From positions 498,256-562,255 of the forward strand of contig NZ_LMOO01000001.1 of assembly GCF_001424195.1 (NCBI RefSeq): a stretch of DNA of 64,000 nucleotides. The letters are read 5' to 3'. The notes beneath the pieces were generated by a model. The model was given only the letters and a program-made list of their open reading frames with translations. It was not told where the DNA came from and made no database searches. This DNA comes from Cellulomonas sp. Leaf334. Its GTDB lineage: Bacteria; Actinomycetota; Actinomycetes; Actinomycetales; Cellulomonadaceae. Shown in pieces: positions 18,775-28,105 of the stretch (the stretch's first letter is position 1; each line of letters opens with the position of its first letter). The translations under genes were made by a program, and so were the position numbers.

Positions 18775-20564
18775 AACATCGACAGCGGGAACTCGTCGTC
18801 CAGCACCGCGTCGGTGAACCCCTTGGGCGGACCGTCGAGCGGCAGGTCGCCGCGCGCCCACACCGACGCCGGGTGCGGTGTCACGGTGCCGGACACGAGG
18901 GCGTACGCGGCGAGCCAGTGCGCGGTCTTCGGGCGGTCGATCGACCGCCAGTAGAGCTGCTCGATCTGCTCGGCGAGCGCGATGACCGCATCGGGCACCT
19001 GCGGCCAGTCGATCGTGAGCCGCGAGTCCGTCCAGTGCAGCACGTGGTGCTGGTGCAGCCAGGCGAACAGCAGCTGGCCGCCGAGGCCGTCGTAGTTGCG
19101 CACCCGGGTGCCCGTCACCGGGAACCGGAACAGGCGGTCGAACAGGATCGCGTACTGCACGTACCGCGCGTGCGGGACGCCCTCGCCCTCCAGCCGCACC
19201 GCCGCCCGGAACGCGGTGAGGTCGCAGCGCAGCTCCTCCAGCGAGTACAGGAAGAACGGCATCCGCTGCTTGATCATGAACGGGTCGAACGGCAGGTCGC
19301 CGCGCATGTGGGTGCGGTCGTGGACCAGGTCCCACAGGACGAACGTCTCCTCGGCGAGCCGCTGGTCGTCCAGCAGCCGCGCGGCGTCGGGCGGCAGCGC
19401 CAGCCGGGTGGTGTCGGCCGCGGCGCGCACGACGCGGCGGAACCGGGCCGCCTCGCGGTCGGCGAAGATCGCGCCCCACGTGAACGTCGGCACCTCACGG
19501 ACCGCGACCGTCTCCGGGAAGAGCACCGCGGAGTTGGTGTCGTAGCCCGGGGTGAAGTCGAGGAACGTCACCGGGACGAAGAGCGCGTTGCTGAACTGCT
19601 CGGCCTCGAGGTGGGCGATGACGTCGGGCCAGCGGACCTGCAGCAGGACGGCCTCGACGCGCCTGTCCGTGCTGCCGTTCTGCGTGTACATCGGGAAGAG
19701 CACGAGGTGGGGCAGCCCGTCGACGCGCTGGCGCTGGGGGTGGAACGCGACGAGGGAGTCGAGGAAGTCCGGGACGCCGAACCCCGCGTCGGACCAGCGC
19801 GTGAGGTCCTTGCCGACGGCCGTGAGGTAGTCCTCGTCGTGCGGGAGCGCCGGCGCGAGCTCGTCGACGGACCGGACGATCGCGTGCACCAGCTCGCGGG
19901 CGCGGGCGTGCTGACCGGCGTCGGGCACCGACCCGTCCTTGACCTGCAGGCCCTGGAGCTCGGTGACGTCCCGCTTCAGGCGCGTCCACGCGGGATGCGA
20001 GACGAGCTCGTCGTGTTGCTCGGCCTCGGCGTCGGCGACGACAGCTTCTGGCGGTCGGGCCGCCCAGATCGCGGCGTTGAGCAGGACCTCCGGGTCGGCG
20101 AGCGTGTCGACGCCGAGCACGAGCAGGCCGCCGCCCTCGTCGCGCACCCCGGCGCCGACCGTGGCGCCGAGCGCCTGGCTCCCGGTGTCGGTGCGCAGCA
20201 GCGGCGCGGCGGGAGCCTGGACGTCGAGGGTGGCGTGCACGGGCAGCACCGCGTCGGTCGTCCAGGCGAGGAGGTCGTCGGCCGTGAGGTCGGCGGGGAC
20301 GAGACCGCTCGGGGAGACGGACGACGCGTGCGCGGCGATACCGCGGGAGGCGAGCAGCTCGGCGACCTCCGGCGTCTCGGTTCCCGTCGCGAGCACGACC
20401 ACGCCGGCGCCCGTGACGGGGCGCGTGGGTGTCGTGCCGGGCAGGACGAGGACCAGGTCGGGGTCCTCGTCGGCGGCGACGAAGGCCAGGCCGTGGAGCT
20501 CCAGGTGGGCCCGGTGGGTGGGCGGCAGATCACCTGTCGCGTGGACGGTCGGGAACAGCCTCAT
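18711..20564 (-). CDS. DUF6421 family protein
   Basis: A 617-residue soluble protein. It matches the actinobacterial DUF6421 family by its overall composition, including segments such as PFDPFMIKQRMPFFLYSLEELRCDL and RNYDGLGGQLLFAWLHQH. No catalytic motif is evident to me and the function is unknown. ATG 20564 was chosen because GGTGAG lies upstream; ATG 20579 would add five residues. The promoter at 20600-20628 would give a short leader. The gene end overlaps the membrane protein gene on the other strand. Confidence 0.7.
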   Translation of the reverse strand: MRLFPTVHATGDLPPTHRAHLELHGLAFVAADEDPDLVLVLPGTTPTRPVTGAGVVVLATGTETPEVAELLASRGIAAHASSVSPSGLVPADLTADDLLAWTTDAVLPVHATLDVQAPAAPLLRTDTGSQALGATVGAGVRDEGGGLLVLGVDTLADPEVLLNAAIWAARPPEAVVADAEAEQHDELVSHPAWTRLKRDVTELQGLQVKDGSVPDAGQHARARELVHAIVRSVDELAPALPHDEDYLTAVGKDLTRWSDAGFGVPDFLDSLVAFHPQRQRVDGLPHLVLFPMYTQNGSTDRRVEAVLLQVRWPDVIAHLEAEQFSNALFVPVTFLDFTPGYDTNSAVLFPETVAVREVPTFTWGAIFADREAARFRRVVRAAADTTRLALPPDAARLLDDQRLAEETFVLWDLVHDRTHMRGDLPFDPFMIKQRMPFFLYSLEELRCDLTAFRAAVRLEGEGVPHARYVQYAILFDRLFRFPVTGTRVRNYDGLGGQLLFAWLHQHHVLHWTDSRLTIDWPQVPDAVIALAEQIEQLYWRSIDRPKTAHWLAAYALVSGTVTPHPASVWARGDLPLDGPPKGFTDAVLDDEFPLSMFYEALSRKIADVVASTSGITA

Positions 20565-20599
20565 GCGTGATCTCACCATTCGGACGGCAGCGTTACTGC

Positions 20600-20628
20600 A
20601 CGGTACGTTTCGCGCGTCGCCCGGTCAA
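20600..20628 (-). promoter_or_regulatory. Housekeeping-sigma-type promoter for the DUF6421 gene
   Basis: On the minus strand, TTGACC (20628-20623) is followed by a 17-base spacer and TACCGT (20605-20600). This fits a SigA/HrdB-type -35/-10 and predicts a start near 20593, giving a leader of about 14 to 29 bases. Confidence 0.6.
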
Positions 20629-20633
20629 CGATC

Positions 20634-22037
20634 TCAGGGGCGCAAGAACGTCAGCGCACTCAGACCCGCCACGAACGCCACCGCGACGCCCACCACGAGG
20701 AGGGCCACCTTGAGGCCGCGCCGGCTGTCCCCCGTCCAGTGCGCCTCGAGCGTGTCCTTCGACGTCAGGTAGCGCAGCGCCAGGCGGGTGCCGGGTGCGG
20801 GCGCGACGACGTCGTCGACCGGTGCGGTGATCCCGAGCGCGCGCGGGTCCGCCTGGACCGCTGCCGCCGCACCGTCGTCGGTCGCGGCGAGCAGGTGGCT
20901 GAGGTCCTCGACCGGCGGAGCCGTCTCCGGGCCCGGCGCGGGCGGGACGATCGGGGCGTCCACGGGCAGCGACAGCCGGCTCGCCGCCGTCAGCGCCGCA
21001 CCCAGGCACACCGCGTACTTCGGGTGCGCGTCGACCACCACCGGGACGCCCAGCTCGGCCGCGATGAGCTCGGACACCAGCGGGATCCGGCTCGACCCGC
21101 CCGTGAGCAGGACCGCGTCCAGGTCGTGCGGCGTCAGCCCCGCGGACTCGATCGTGCGGGCGAGCGTGTCGATCGTGCGCAGCACGTCGATCCGGATGGC
21201 ACCCTCCAGCTCCCCCCGGGTCATCCGGACCTCGCGGGTGATCCCCGGCAGGATCACCGGGATCGTCGCCTCGACGTCCTGGGACAACGTCTCCTTGGCC
21301 AGCACCGCGGCCTCGCGCACCGCCGCCAGCCCGTGCCGGACCGCGGCCTCGTCCACGTCCAGCGACGACCACGCGCGCCCGAGGGTCGCCGCCACGTGGT
21401 TCATGACGACCTGGTCGACGTCCTGCCCGCCGATGTGCTCGTCTCCCCCGGGCTCGCCCCGCAGCTCGTACCCGTCCGCAGTCTTCTCGACGACCGCGGC
21501 GTCGAATGTCCCACCGCCGAAGTCGTACACGGCGACGATCGCACCCGTCTCCACCCGGCGCAGCGCCGCGTAGTGCACGGCGGCGGCGACCGGCTCCGCG
21601 ACGAGCCCGACGTCCGTCAGGTGGGCCTCGCCCGCCGCCGCGACCAGCAGGTCCCGGCGCAGCTCGCCCCACACCGCCGGGCACGTCAGCGTCACGTGCG
21701 CCGCCGGGCCGCCCTCGCGCGCGGTCACCGTCTCGACCACCCAGCGCAGGAGCGTGCCCGTCAGCACCTCCGGAGCGAAGCTCTCGTCGCCGAGCAGCAG
21801 GCCCGTCGGGTCGCCCATGCGGCGCTTGAACCCGCGGCCGAGGCGCTCGGGCTCCAGGACGCCGCGACGCACGGCCGCGTCACCGACCAGGAGCGCGCCG
21901 TCCGGGCGCAGGAGGACCGCCGACGGGATCGTGTCCGTGCGGTCGCCCAGCGCCACCGTGGCGGCTCGCCCGTCGCGCCAGACCGCTGCAGCCGTGTACG
22001 CGGTGCCGATGTCGATGCCGAGCGTGTACGAGCTCAT
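20634..22037 (-). CDS. Hsp70-like ATPase with C-terminal membrane anchor
   Basis: A 467-residue actin-fold ATPase. Phosphate-1 (LGIDIGTAYTAAAVW), phosphate-2 (AVYDFGGGTFDAAVVEK) and adenosine (AVLLTGGSSRIPLVSE) motifs of Hsp70/DnaK are all present. The normal peptide-binding domain is missing: after residue about 345 there is a linker of about 75 residues and a single membrane helix (LKVALLVVGVAVAFVAGLSAL) close to the C-terminus. The ATG overlaps the stop of the upstream gene (ATGA), so it is coupled to the Ig/FN3 protein. It is likely an envelope-associated chaperone or sensor at the cytosolic face. Confidence 0.8.
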   Translation of the reverse strand: MSSYTLGIDIGTAYTAAAVWRDGRAATVALGDRTDTIPSAVLLRPDGALLVGDAAVRRGVLEPERLGRGFKRRMGDPTGLLLGDESFAPEVLTGTLLRWVVETVTAREGGPAAHVTLTCPAVWGELRRDLLVAAAGEAHLTDVGLVAEPVAAAVHYAALRRVETGAIVAVYDFGGGTFDAAVVEKTADGYELRGEPGGDEHIGGQDVDQVVMNHVAATLGRAWSSLDVDEAAVRHGLAAVREAAVLAKETLSQDVEATIPVILPGITREVRMTRGELEGAIRIDVLRTIDTLARTIESAGLTPHDLDAVLLTGGSSRIPLVSELIAAELGVPVVVDAHPKYAVCLGAALTAASRLSLPVDAPIVPPAPGPETAPPVEDLSHLLAATDDGAAAAVQADPRALGITAPVDDVVAPAPGTRLALRYLTSKDTLEAHWTGDSRRGLKVALLVVGVAVAFVAGLSALTFLRP

Positions 22038-23416
22038 GAGGCTCCCTGCTGCCAGATGCACTGCGCCGCGACCGACCGGAACGTCTCGCACTGGGCCTTC
22101 GCGGTGGGTTCGTCCGGCAGTCCGTCGGTGAAGACGACGGTGTTGGGCACCCCGTTCGGACCCTCCAGGAACGCGGCGGAGTCGGCGCTGCTCTTGAGCT
22201 GCACGCCCAGCGCACCCGCCGCCTGGAGGGCCGCGACCAGCGCGTCGGCCGCGCCTGCGTTCGCGGTGTCGTCCTGCGGAAAGTTTCCCCACCGCACGTA
22301 CCAGCCCTGCGGCTCGAACGGCGTCCCGGCGGGCCCGGCCGTCGTCGGCGTCGGCTCGGGCGTCGCGGTCGGGGTCGTCTCGGCCGACGGGACGGCGACG
22401 CACGTCTCCTGCCCGAACGCACCCTGCACGTCGCCGGCGACCGCGCGCACCTGGAAACAGTGCTCCGCCTCCGTCAGCCCTTCCCACAGGAACGACGTCT
22501 GGTCCGGGTCGTCGACGCCCTCGCTCGACGTACCCGTGACGCCCTGGGTCCACTCCTGGATCCCGTAGCCCGTGGCGTACGGGCTCCGCAGCCACACCAC
22601 CCGCACCCCGCCCGGTACCGCCTCCAGCGACTCGACCTCGACAGGCGGCGGCGTGCCCGCCCGGAGATCGACCGCCCCGCCCTGCCCGCGCAGCCACAGG
22701 TAGCCGAGCACGCCGGCCACGACGAGCAGCAGCGCCAGCACGATCCAGCTCTTCCGGACCACCGCGCGCTGCTCGAACGTGCCCGCGAGCTCCCCCGCGC
22801 GGTCCGACCGGCTCACCCGGTAGGTCACCGTGAACGCGTGCGGCACCGGCTTGCCGAGCAGCTGGGGGTTGCGCGCCTGGACCGCGAGGTACGCCGGGAC
22901 CGTGCGCCCGGCGGGCACCTCGACGACCTGCGGAGCCAGCACGAAGCGGAGCAGCTCCGCCGCGTCGGCGACCTCCAGCGACACCGACAGGTCGGTCGTC
23001 CCGGTGTTCCGCAGCTCGACGCGGAACCTGCCCGCGCGAGCACCCTTGGGTCCGTCCCCGCGCAGCCGCACGTCCAGGCCCTGCACGGGGCTGACGACGA
23101 CGTCCCCCTCGACCACCGCTGCGACGTCCCGGTTCTCCAGCGAGACGCACCGCACGCCGAACGGGATCGTGCCCACGGGGGCGGCCGGCGCGGGCGGGGG
23201 GCGGAACACGATCTCGACCGTCTGCTCCTCGGACTCCCCGGGCAGGACCGAGACGTGCTGCGGGACGACGGTCGACCAGCGCGCCGCCTCGCCGAGGACC
23301 TCCACGCGGTACTGCGCGACGATGTCGCCGACGTTGCGGACCGTCACCCGGGTCCGCACCTGGCCGCCCGGGTCGGTGGCGAGCGTGTCCTGGGCCAGGA
23401 CGAGCACCGGATCCAT
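22034..23416 (-). CDS. One-TM protein with Ig-like and FN3-like domains
   Basis: A 460-residue protein without a signal peptide. Residues about 1-110 and 115-215 look like beta-sandwich (CARDB/NEW3-type) domains, with VRTRVTVRNVGDIVAQYRV and RFRVELRNTGTTDLSVSL as matching strands. A membrane helix (SWIVLALLLVVAGVLGYLWL) follows, then an FN3-like domain, a Thr/Pro-rich linker and a C-terminal domain with two Cys. The N-terminal half is therefore probably cytosolic and the rest outside. It is the first gene of the unit with the Hsp70-like protein and is divergent from the MoxR operon. The function is unknown. Confidence 0.65.
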   Translation of the reverse strand: MDPVLVLAQDTLATDPGGQVRTRVTVRNVGDIVAQYRVEVLGEAARWSTVVPQHVSVLPGESEEQTVEIVFRPPPAPAAPVGTIPFGVRCVSLENRDVAAVVEGDVVVSPVQGLDVRLRGDGPKGARAGRFRVELRNTGTTDLSVSLEVADAAELLRFVLAPQVVEVPAGRTVPAYLAVQARNPQLLGKPVPHAFTVTYRVSRSDRAGELAGTFEQRAVVRKSWIVLALLLVVAGVLGYLWLRGQGGAVDLRAGTPPPVEVESLEAVPGGVRVVWLRSPYATGYGIQEWTQGVTGTSSEGVDDPDQTSFLWEGLTEAEHCFQVRAVAGDVQGAFGQETCVAVPSAETTPTATPEPTPTTAGPAGTPFEPQGWYVRWGNFPQDDTANAGAADALVAALQAAGALGVQLKSSADSAAFLEGPNGVPNTVVFTDGLPDEPTAKAQCETFRSVAAQCIWQQGAS

Positions 23417-23584
23417 GACGGGCCCCCCTCCCGGTCTGGCAACGCCCGGGGCACCGCGCCGACGTCCGGACCGCCCCCCTCGTGACACGACCGTACCGGG
23501 GATGTCGCCTCCCGATCGGGCAGTGCCGGACGTATCTCTGCGCCTGCTCGCGTCTCTACTATCGACGTACGGATTGTCCCAGTT
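23417..23584. other. Divergent intergenic region
   Basis: The 168 bases between the Ig/FN3 gene and the MoxR gene must hold both promoters. A TACTAT element near 23557 is a fair -10 for the MoxR operon, but no good -35 is seen at 17 bases. I see no other structure. Confidence 0.4.
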
Positions 23585-24604
23585 GTGAACAGCACGACCG
23601 TATCGGGGGATGTCGTGGATCGTGAGGTCGAGGACGGGACGTCGGCGGGCAGGGCTGCCTGGTTCGCCGACCGGTTCGACGCGCTGGCGGCGAACGTCGA
23701 GTCGTTCATCAAGGGCAAGAGCGACGTCGTGCGCATGGCCCTGATCTGCATGCTGGCGGAAGGGCACCTGCTGCTCGAGGACGTCCCGGGCACGGGCAAG
23801 ACGTCGCTCGCGAAGGCGATGTCGCAGTCCATCGACGGGTCGATGCGGCGCATCCAGTTCACGCCCGACCTGCTGCCGTCGGACGTCACGGGCGTGCAGG
23901 TCTACGACTCCGGCAAGCGCGAGTTCGTGTTCCACCCCGGTGCGGTGTTCGCCAACATCGTGCTCGGTGACGAGATCAACCGCGCCTCGCCCAAGACCCA
24001 GTCGGCGCTGCTCGAGGTGATGGCCGAGCGCCAGGTCACCATCGACTCGATCCCGTACCTGGTGCCGCGGCCGTTCATCGTCATCGCCACGCAGAACCCC
24101 GTCGAGCAGGGCGGCACGTACGACCTGCCCGAGGCGGAGCTGGACCGGTTCATGATGCGCGCCACGCTCGGCTACCCGGACCACGACTCCGAGGTCCAGG
24201 TGGTCACCAACATCACCGCGGGCCGCACCACCGACGAGCTCCAGGCCGTCATGAGCACCGCGGACCTGCAGCAGATGAACCAGATCGCCTCGTCCGTGCA
24301 CCTCGCTCCCGCGGTGCTGGCCTACATCGTGACCATCACCGCGTCGACCCGGACGCTGCCGGAGCTGCGGCTCGGGATCAGCCCACGCGGCACCATCGCC
24401 GTCGCCAAGGCCGCCCAGGCGTTCGCCGCGGCACAGGGTCGCTCGTTCGTCACCGCCGACGACGTGAAGGCCGTGCTGCAGTACGTGCTGCCGCACCGGA
24501 TGATCCTGCGGCCCGAGGCCGAGCTCCAGGGCCGGACCGCCCGCGAGCTGCTGGAGACACTCGTGACCTCCGTGCCCGTGCCCCAGGTGCGAGCCGGGGT
24601 GTGA
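23585..24604 (+). CDS. MoxR-type AAA+ ATPase
   Basis: A 339-residue AAA+ ATPase with Walker A (EDVPGTGKTSLAKA), Walker B (ANIVLGDEINRASPKTQ), sensor-1 Asn (IATQNPVEQGG) and an Arg finger/lid region (RFMMRATLGYP). MoxR proteins act as chaperones that mature partner proteins, and they are typically co-encoded with DUF58 and transglutaminase-like proteins, as here. A GTG start is used. It is the first gene of a six-gene operon whose members are separated by 4 bases or less or overlap. Confidence 0.88.
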   Translation: MNSTTVSGDVVDREVEDGTSAGRAAWFADRFDALAANVESFIKGKSDVVRMALICMLAEGHLLLEDVPGTGKTSLAKAMSQSIDGSMRRIQFTPDLLPSDVTGVQVYDSGKREFVFHPGAVFANIVLGDEINRASPKTQSALLEVMAERQVTIDSIPYLVPRPFIVIATQNPVEQGGTYDLPEAELDRFMMRATLGYPDHDSEVQVVTNITAGRTTDELQAVMSTADLQQMNQIASSVHLAPAVLAYIVTITASTRTLPELRLGISPRGTIAVAKAAQAFAAAQGRSFVTADDVKAVLQYVLPHRMILRPEAELQGRTARELLETLVTSVPVPQVRAGV

Positions 24605-24607
24605 GCC

Positions 24608-25750
24608 GTGATCACCACCTCGGGCAAGGGGGTCGCCGTCGCGGGGGTCCTGCTCCTGCTCGCCGGCTGGTGGCTGGACTACCCGGAGCTGGTCGTCATC
24701 GGCCTCGCGTGCGTCCTGGCCCTCGCGATCTCGGCGCTGTGGATGATCTACCGGCCGTCGCTGGACGCCGTCCGTGAGATCCAGCCGCTGCGCGTCCAGG
24801 AGGGTGAGCTCGCCCGCGGTGTCGTCACGCTGACGAACACCGCACGTCGGCGCAGCCCGCCGGTCCTGGCGCTCGAGCGGTTCGGGACCCGGACGATCAC
24901 GCTCCCGCTGCCGAGCCTCGCGCCCGGCGCGTCGCACGCCTCGACCTACCCGCTGCCCACCGACCGCCGCGGCGTGTTCCCGGTGGGCCCCCTGTCGATC
25001 GGCCACACCGACCCGCTGCGCCTCATGCGCATCGCGCACGACTACGCCTCGACCGGCGCGCTGACGGTCTACCCGCTGCTCCACGCGGTCGCCGTCCTGC
25101 CCAGCGGACGGTCGCAGGACTCCGAGGGTCCGACGTCGTCGAGCGCACCGCGCGGCGGCATCGCGTTCCACAGCCTGCGCGAGTACGAGCCGGGCGACGA
25201 CCACCGGCTCATCCACGCCAAGGCGAGCGCCCGCACGGGGACGCTCATGGTGCGGCACAACGTCGTGCCCCAGGAGCCGCGCCTGATGATCGTGCTCGAC
25301 ACGTCGGCCGACCCCTACGACGCGCAGTCCTTCGAGGAAGCCGTCCGCGTCGCTGCGTCGCTCGCGGTCGCCGCCGTCGACGGACGCTTCCCGCTCGCGC
25401 TGCACACGACGGGCGGTGCGGGGGTCGTGGTCGACCGCACGCGCGACCGCAGCGAGGTCCTCGACCTGCTCGCCCGCGTCGAGCCCTCCGCCGACGACCC
25501 GGGTCTCGCGGCCCTGCTCCGGCTGACCCCGCGGGAGGAGGGCGTGTCGCTCGGTGTCGTCACCGGGCAGCCGTCGCCCGAGCAGCGGGCCGCCGTCTCG
25601 CGGGCACGCGGACGCTTCCAGATGGTGTCGGTGGCCCAGCTGGGCGAACGGTTCGGGCGGCGGGCCGCGCCGCTCGAGGGGGCGCTCGTCGTGAACGTCG
25701 CCACGAGCGCGGACTTCGCCGAGGCCTGGAACTCACAGATCAGGGGTTGA
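24608..25750 (+). CDS. DUF58 protein (von Willebrand A-like)
   Basis: A 380-residue protein with two N-terminal membrane helices, a beta-sandwich middle part, the DUF58 signature [21 protein letters not shown] and a VWA-like region ([13 protein letters not shown], which resembles a MIDAS DxS motif). DUF58 proteins pair with MoxR ATPases and are often involved in envelope or metal-dependent maturation. It starts 3 bases after the MoxR stop. Confidence 0.82.
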   Translation: MITTSGKGVAVAGVLLLLAGWWLDYPELVVIGLACVLALAISALWMIYRPSLDAVREIQPLRVQEGELARGVVTLTNTARRRSPPVLALERFGTRTITLPLPSLAPGASHASTYPLPTDRRGVFPVGPLSIGHTDPLRLMRIAHDYASTGALTVYPLLHAVAVLPSGRSQDSEGPTSSSAPRGGIAFHSLREYEPGDDHRLIHAKASARTGTLMVRHNVVPQEPRLMIVLDTSADPYDAQSFEEAVRVAASLAVAAVDGRFPLALHTTGGAGVVVDRTRDRSEVLDLLARVEPSADDPGLAALLRLTPREEGVSLGVVTGQPSPEQRAAVSRARGRFQMVSVAQLGERFGRRAAPLEGALVVNVATSADFAEAWNSQIRG

Positions 25751-25751
25751 C

Positions 25752-28103
25752 GTGGTGGACAGGGGGCGGTGGCGCGCGACGGTGGGGGTCGTCCTCGAGC
25801 TCGTGCTGGCCGCGGCGGGCGTCGGGGTCGCGTGCCTCGCGTTCGGCCCGTACTTCGCCGGGTCGTCCTGGCTGCCGGTGACCCTCGGCGCCGTCGTGGC
25901 GGGGGTCGTCCTCGCGGTCGCCGGGGCGGTGTGGCACTGGCCGGCGTGGCTCCTGGCCCCGGTCGGGCTGGTGGGGCTCTTCCTGTACGCCCTGCTCGCC
26001 CTGCGCCCCTGGCCGCCGTCGCCGGCGACCACCGCGCAGGACCTGCTCTCCGGCTGGGACCGGATGCTCACGGTCGCGCTGCCCGCCGACCGGGGGCCCG
26101 AGGTGCTCGCACTCCCGGTCGCCGCCGCGTTCGTCGCCGCCTACGTCGTCGGGCTGCTCGTGCTGCGGACGTCCGCCGTCGTCACGCTCTGCCTGCCCGC
26201 GCTCGGCGTCCTGCTCCTCGCGCTGGCCGTGACCGCTGCTCGGGAGGTCACGCAGCTGCCCGTCACCGTCGGCGTCCTGGCCTGTCTCGCCGCGCTGGTC
26301 CTCGTGCGGGCCAACCGCCCCGACCCGGCGGCGGTCGTGAGCCAGGCGGTCGCCGCCGAGCACGCTCGCGACGACGCGCTGGACAAGGCCGTGGGCTCCG
26401 ACGCGGTCGCGGCCCGACGGACCTCCGCGGTCGGTCGGGTGCTGCTCGGCCTGCCGGGCGTCGCGTTCGTCATCGCGCTGGCTGCCGCGGGTGCGCTGCT
26501 GCTGCCGATCGCCGACGGCGACGACCGGGCGGACCCGCGCGACTCCCACGAGGCCGACGTGCAGATCACCGCCGGCCTGTCCCCGCTGGTCGAGCTCAAG
26601 CCACAGCTCGTCGGGCCGGCGACGCCGCTCTACCGCGTGACCGTCGAGGGGTCGAGCAACGCTCCCGTGAACCGGGTCCGGCTGGCCGCGCTGGACACGT
26701 TCGACGGCGCCCTGTGGAGCCAGTCCGGCACGTTCGTGCTGGCCGGGAGCCAGCTCCCGCACCCGGACGCCCCGTCCGCGGGGAGCGACGTGGTGACGCT
26801 CGAGGTCGAGGTGCTCACCGGGCGCAGCCCGTACCTGCCGGTCGTCGGGCAGCCCCTGACGCTGCGCGGGACGACGGCGGCGATCGAGGAGGACTCGGGG
26901 TCGCTCGTGCGGGCGACGGCGGACGACGCCGTGGCCGGACCCGTCTCCTACACGCTGACGGCGCGGATCGCGCGAGAGGCCGACATCGACACCGCGGGCC
27001 TCGCCGAGGCCGCCGCGCAGCTCAAGGCCCTGCCCGACGTGCCGTCCTGGGTCGCCGACGAGGCGACCAAGGCGAAGGCCGACTGGGAGACGCCGTGGAC
27101 GCAGCTGTCGGAGCTGCAGAACTACCTGGAGGCACGCCCGTACGCCGCCGACGCCCGGCCCGGCCACTCCTACGGCGCGGTGAAGCGGATGCTGGTGGGC
27201 GACGCCACGGAGCCCGGCAACGCCGAGCAGCACGCGTCCGCGTTCGCGATCCTCGCCCGGTCGCTGGGCTACCCCACCCGCGTCGCCGTCGGCTACCTGC
27301 TCACCGACGCTGCACGCTCCGGCAACACGTACACGGTCACCGCCACGGACGTGCACGCATGGCCCGAGGTGCTGCTGGACGGCTACGGGTGGGTCGCCTT
27401 CGAGCCCACCGACACCGGGAACCTCGCCGGCCCGCAGCCGCCCCGTGACCCGGAGGCCGCCGTCCTGCCCTCCGACGCCGCGGCCGCCCAGCCGGCCCAG
27501 CCGGACGCCACCGCCACGGACCAGGCGGGCGAGCAGGGCGGTGCGCTCGCGACGGTCGCGCGCGGGTCCGCCTACGTCGTCGTCGGGCTCGTCCTGCTGG
27601 CGCTGCTGCTCCTCGTCGCGATCCTCGTGGCCAAGCGGGTCCGCCGCTCCCGGCGCCGCCACGGTGGCGACGCCGCTGCGCAGGTGGCGGGTGCCTGGCG
27701 CGAGACCACGGACCGGCTGCGGGAGATCGGCGTGCCCACGCCGCCCACGTGGACCCCGATCGAGGTCGCGCACCGGGCGACGAGCGACGACCGGGTCGGC
27801 GCGGGTGAGGACCTGCCCGCCCTCGCACGGCTCGCGACCGCGGCCGTCTACGCCCCGGCGCCGCCGTCCAGCGGCGTCGCCCGGCAGGCGTGGGAGCTCG
27901 AGGAGTCGGTCCGTCAGGAGCTCGCCGCCGGCCTCCCGTTGGCCGTGCGATGGCGGGCGGCCGTGGACCCGCGGCCGCTCCTCGACCCCACGAGCCGATG
28001 GGTGCGCCGGTCAGCACCCCCCGAGAGCGCGATCGTGCAGACGCTGTCGCCGTCGCCCGCGGAGGAGCTGGTCGGCGCGGCGGGCGGCTCGCGTCAGGAG
28101 TGA
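25752..28103 (+). CDS. TgpA-like transglutaminase-domain membrane protein, probably inactive
   Basis: A 783-residue protein with about six N-terminal helices, an extracytoplasmic beta-rich region with a transglutaminase-like domain, a further membrane helix (AYVVVGLVLLALLLLVAIL) and a cytosolic C-terminal tail. In the catalytic motif the nucleophile Cys is replaced by Ala491 (GNAEQHASAFAILAR). The downstream His535 (TDVHAWPEV) is kept, and the third residue appears to be Glu (FEPT). It is therefore probably a pseudoenzyme or uses another residue. It is third in the MoxR/DUF58 operon, a common context for TgpA-like proteins. Confidence 0.78.
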   Translation: MVDRGRWRATVGVVLELVLAAAGVGVACLAFGPYFAGSSWLPVTLGAVVAGVVLAVAGAVWHWPAWLLAPVGLVGLFLYALLALRPWPPSPATTAQDLLSGWDRMLTVALPADRGPEVLALPVAAAFVAAYVVGLLVLRTSAVVTLCLPALGVLLLALAVTAAREVTQLPVTVGVLACLAALVLVRANRPDPAAVVSQAVAAEHARDDALDKAVGSDAVAARRTSAVGRVLLGLPGVAFVIALAAAGALLLPIADGDDRADPRDSHEADVQITAGLSPLVELKPQLVGPATPLYRVTVEGSSNAPVNRVRLAALDTFDGALWSQSGTFVLAGSQLPHPDAPSAGSDVVTLEVEVLTGRSPYLPVVGQPLTLRGTTAAIEEDSGSLVRATADDAVAGPVSYTLTARIAREADIDTAGLAEAAAQLKALPDVPSWVADEATKAKADWETPWTQLSELQNYLEARPYAADARPGHSYGAVKRMLVGDATEPGNAEQHASAFAILARSLGYPTRVAVGYLLTDAARSGNTYTVTATDVHAWPEVLLDGYGWVAFEPTDTGNLAGPQPPRDPEAAVLPSDAAAAQPAQPDATATDQAGEQGGALATVARGSAYVVVGLVLLALLLLVAILVAKRVRRSRRRHGGDAAAQVAGAWRETTDRLREIGVPTPPTWTPIEVAHRATSDDRVGAGEDLPALARLATAAVYAPAPPSSGVARQAWELEESVRQELAAGLPLAVRWRAAVDPRPLLDPTSRWVRRSAPPESAIVQTLSPSPAEELVGAAGGSRQE

Positions 28104-28105
28104 CG

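Noticed and set aside
16500-20570. 1356-residue plus-strand open frame across two genes
   Set aside because: It covers the membrane protein and the antisense of DUF6421; composition is that of a shadow frame.
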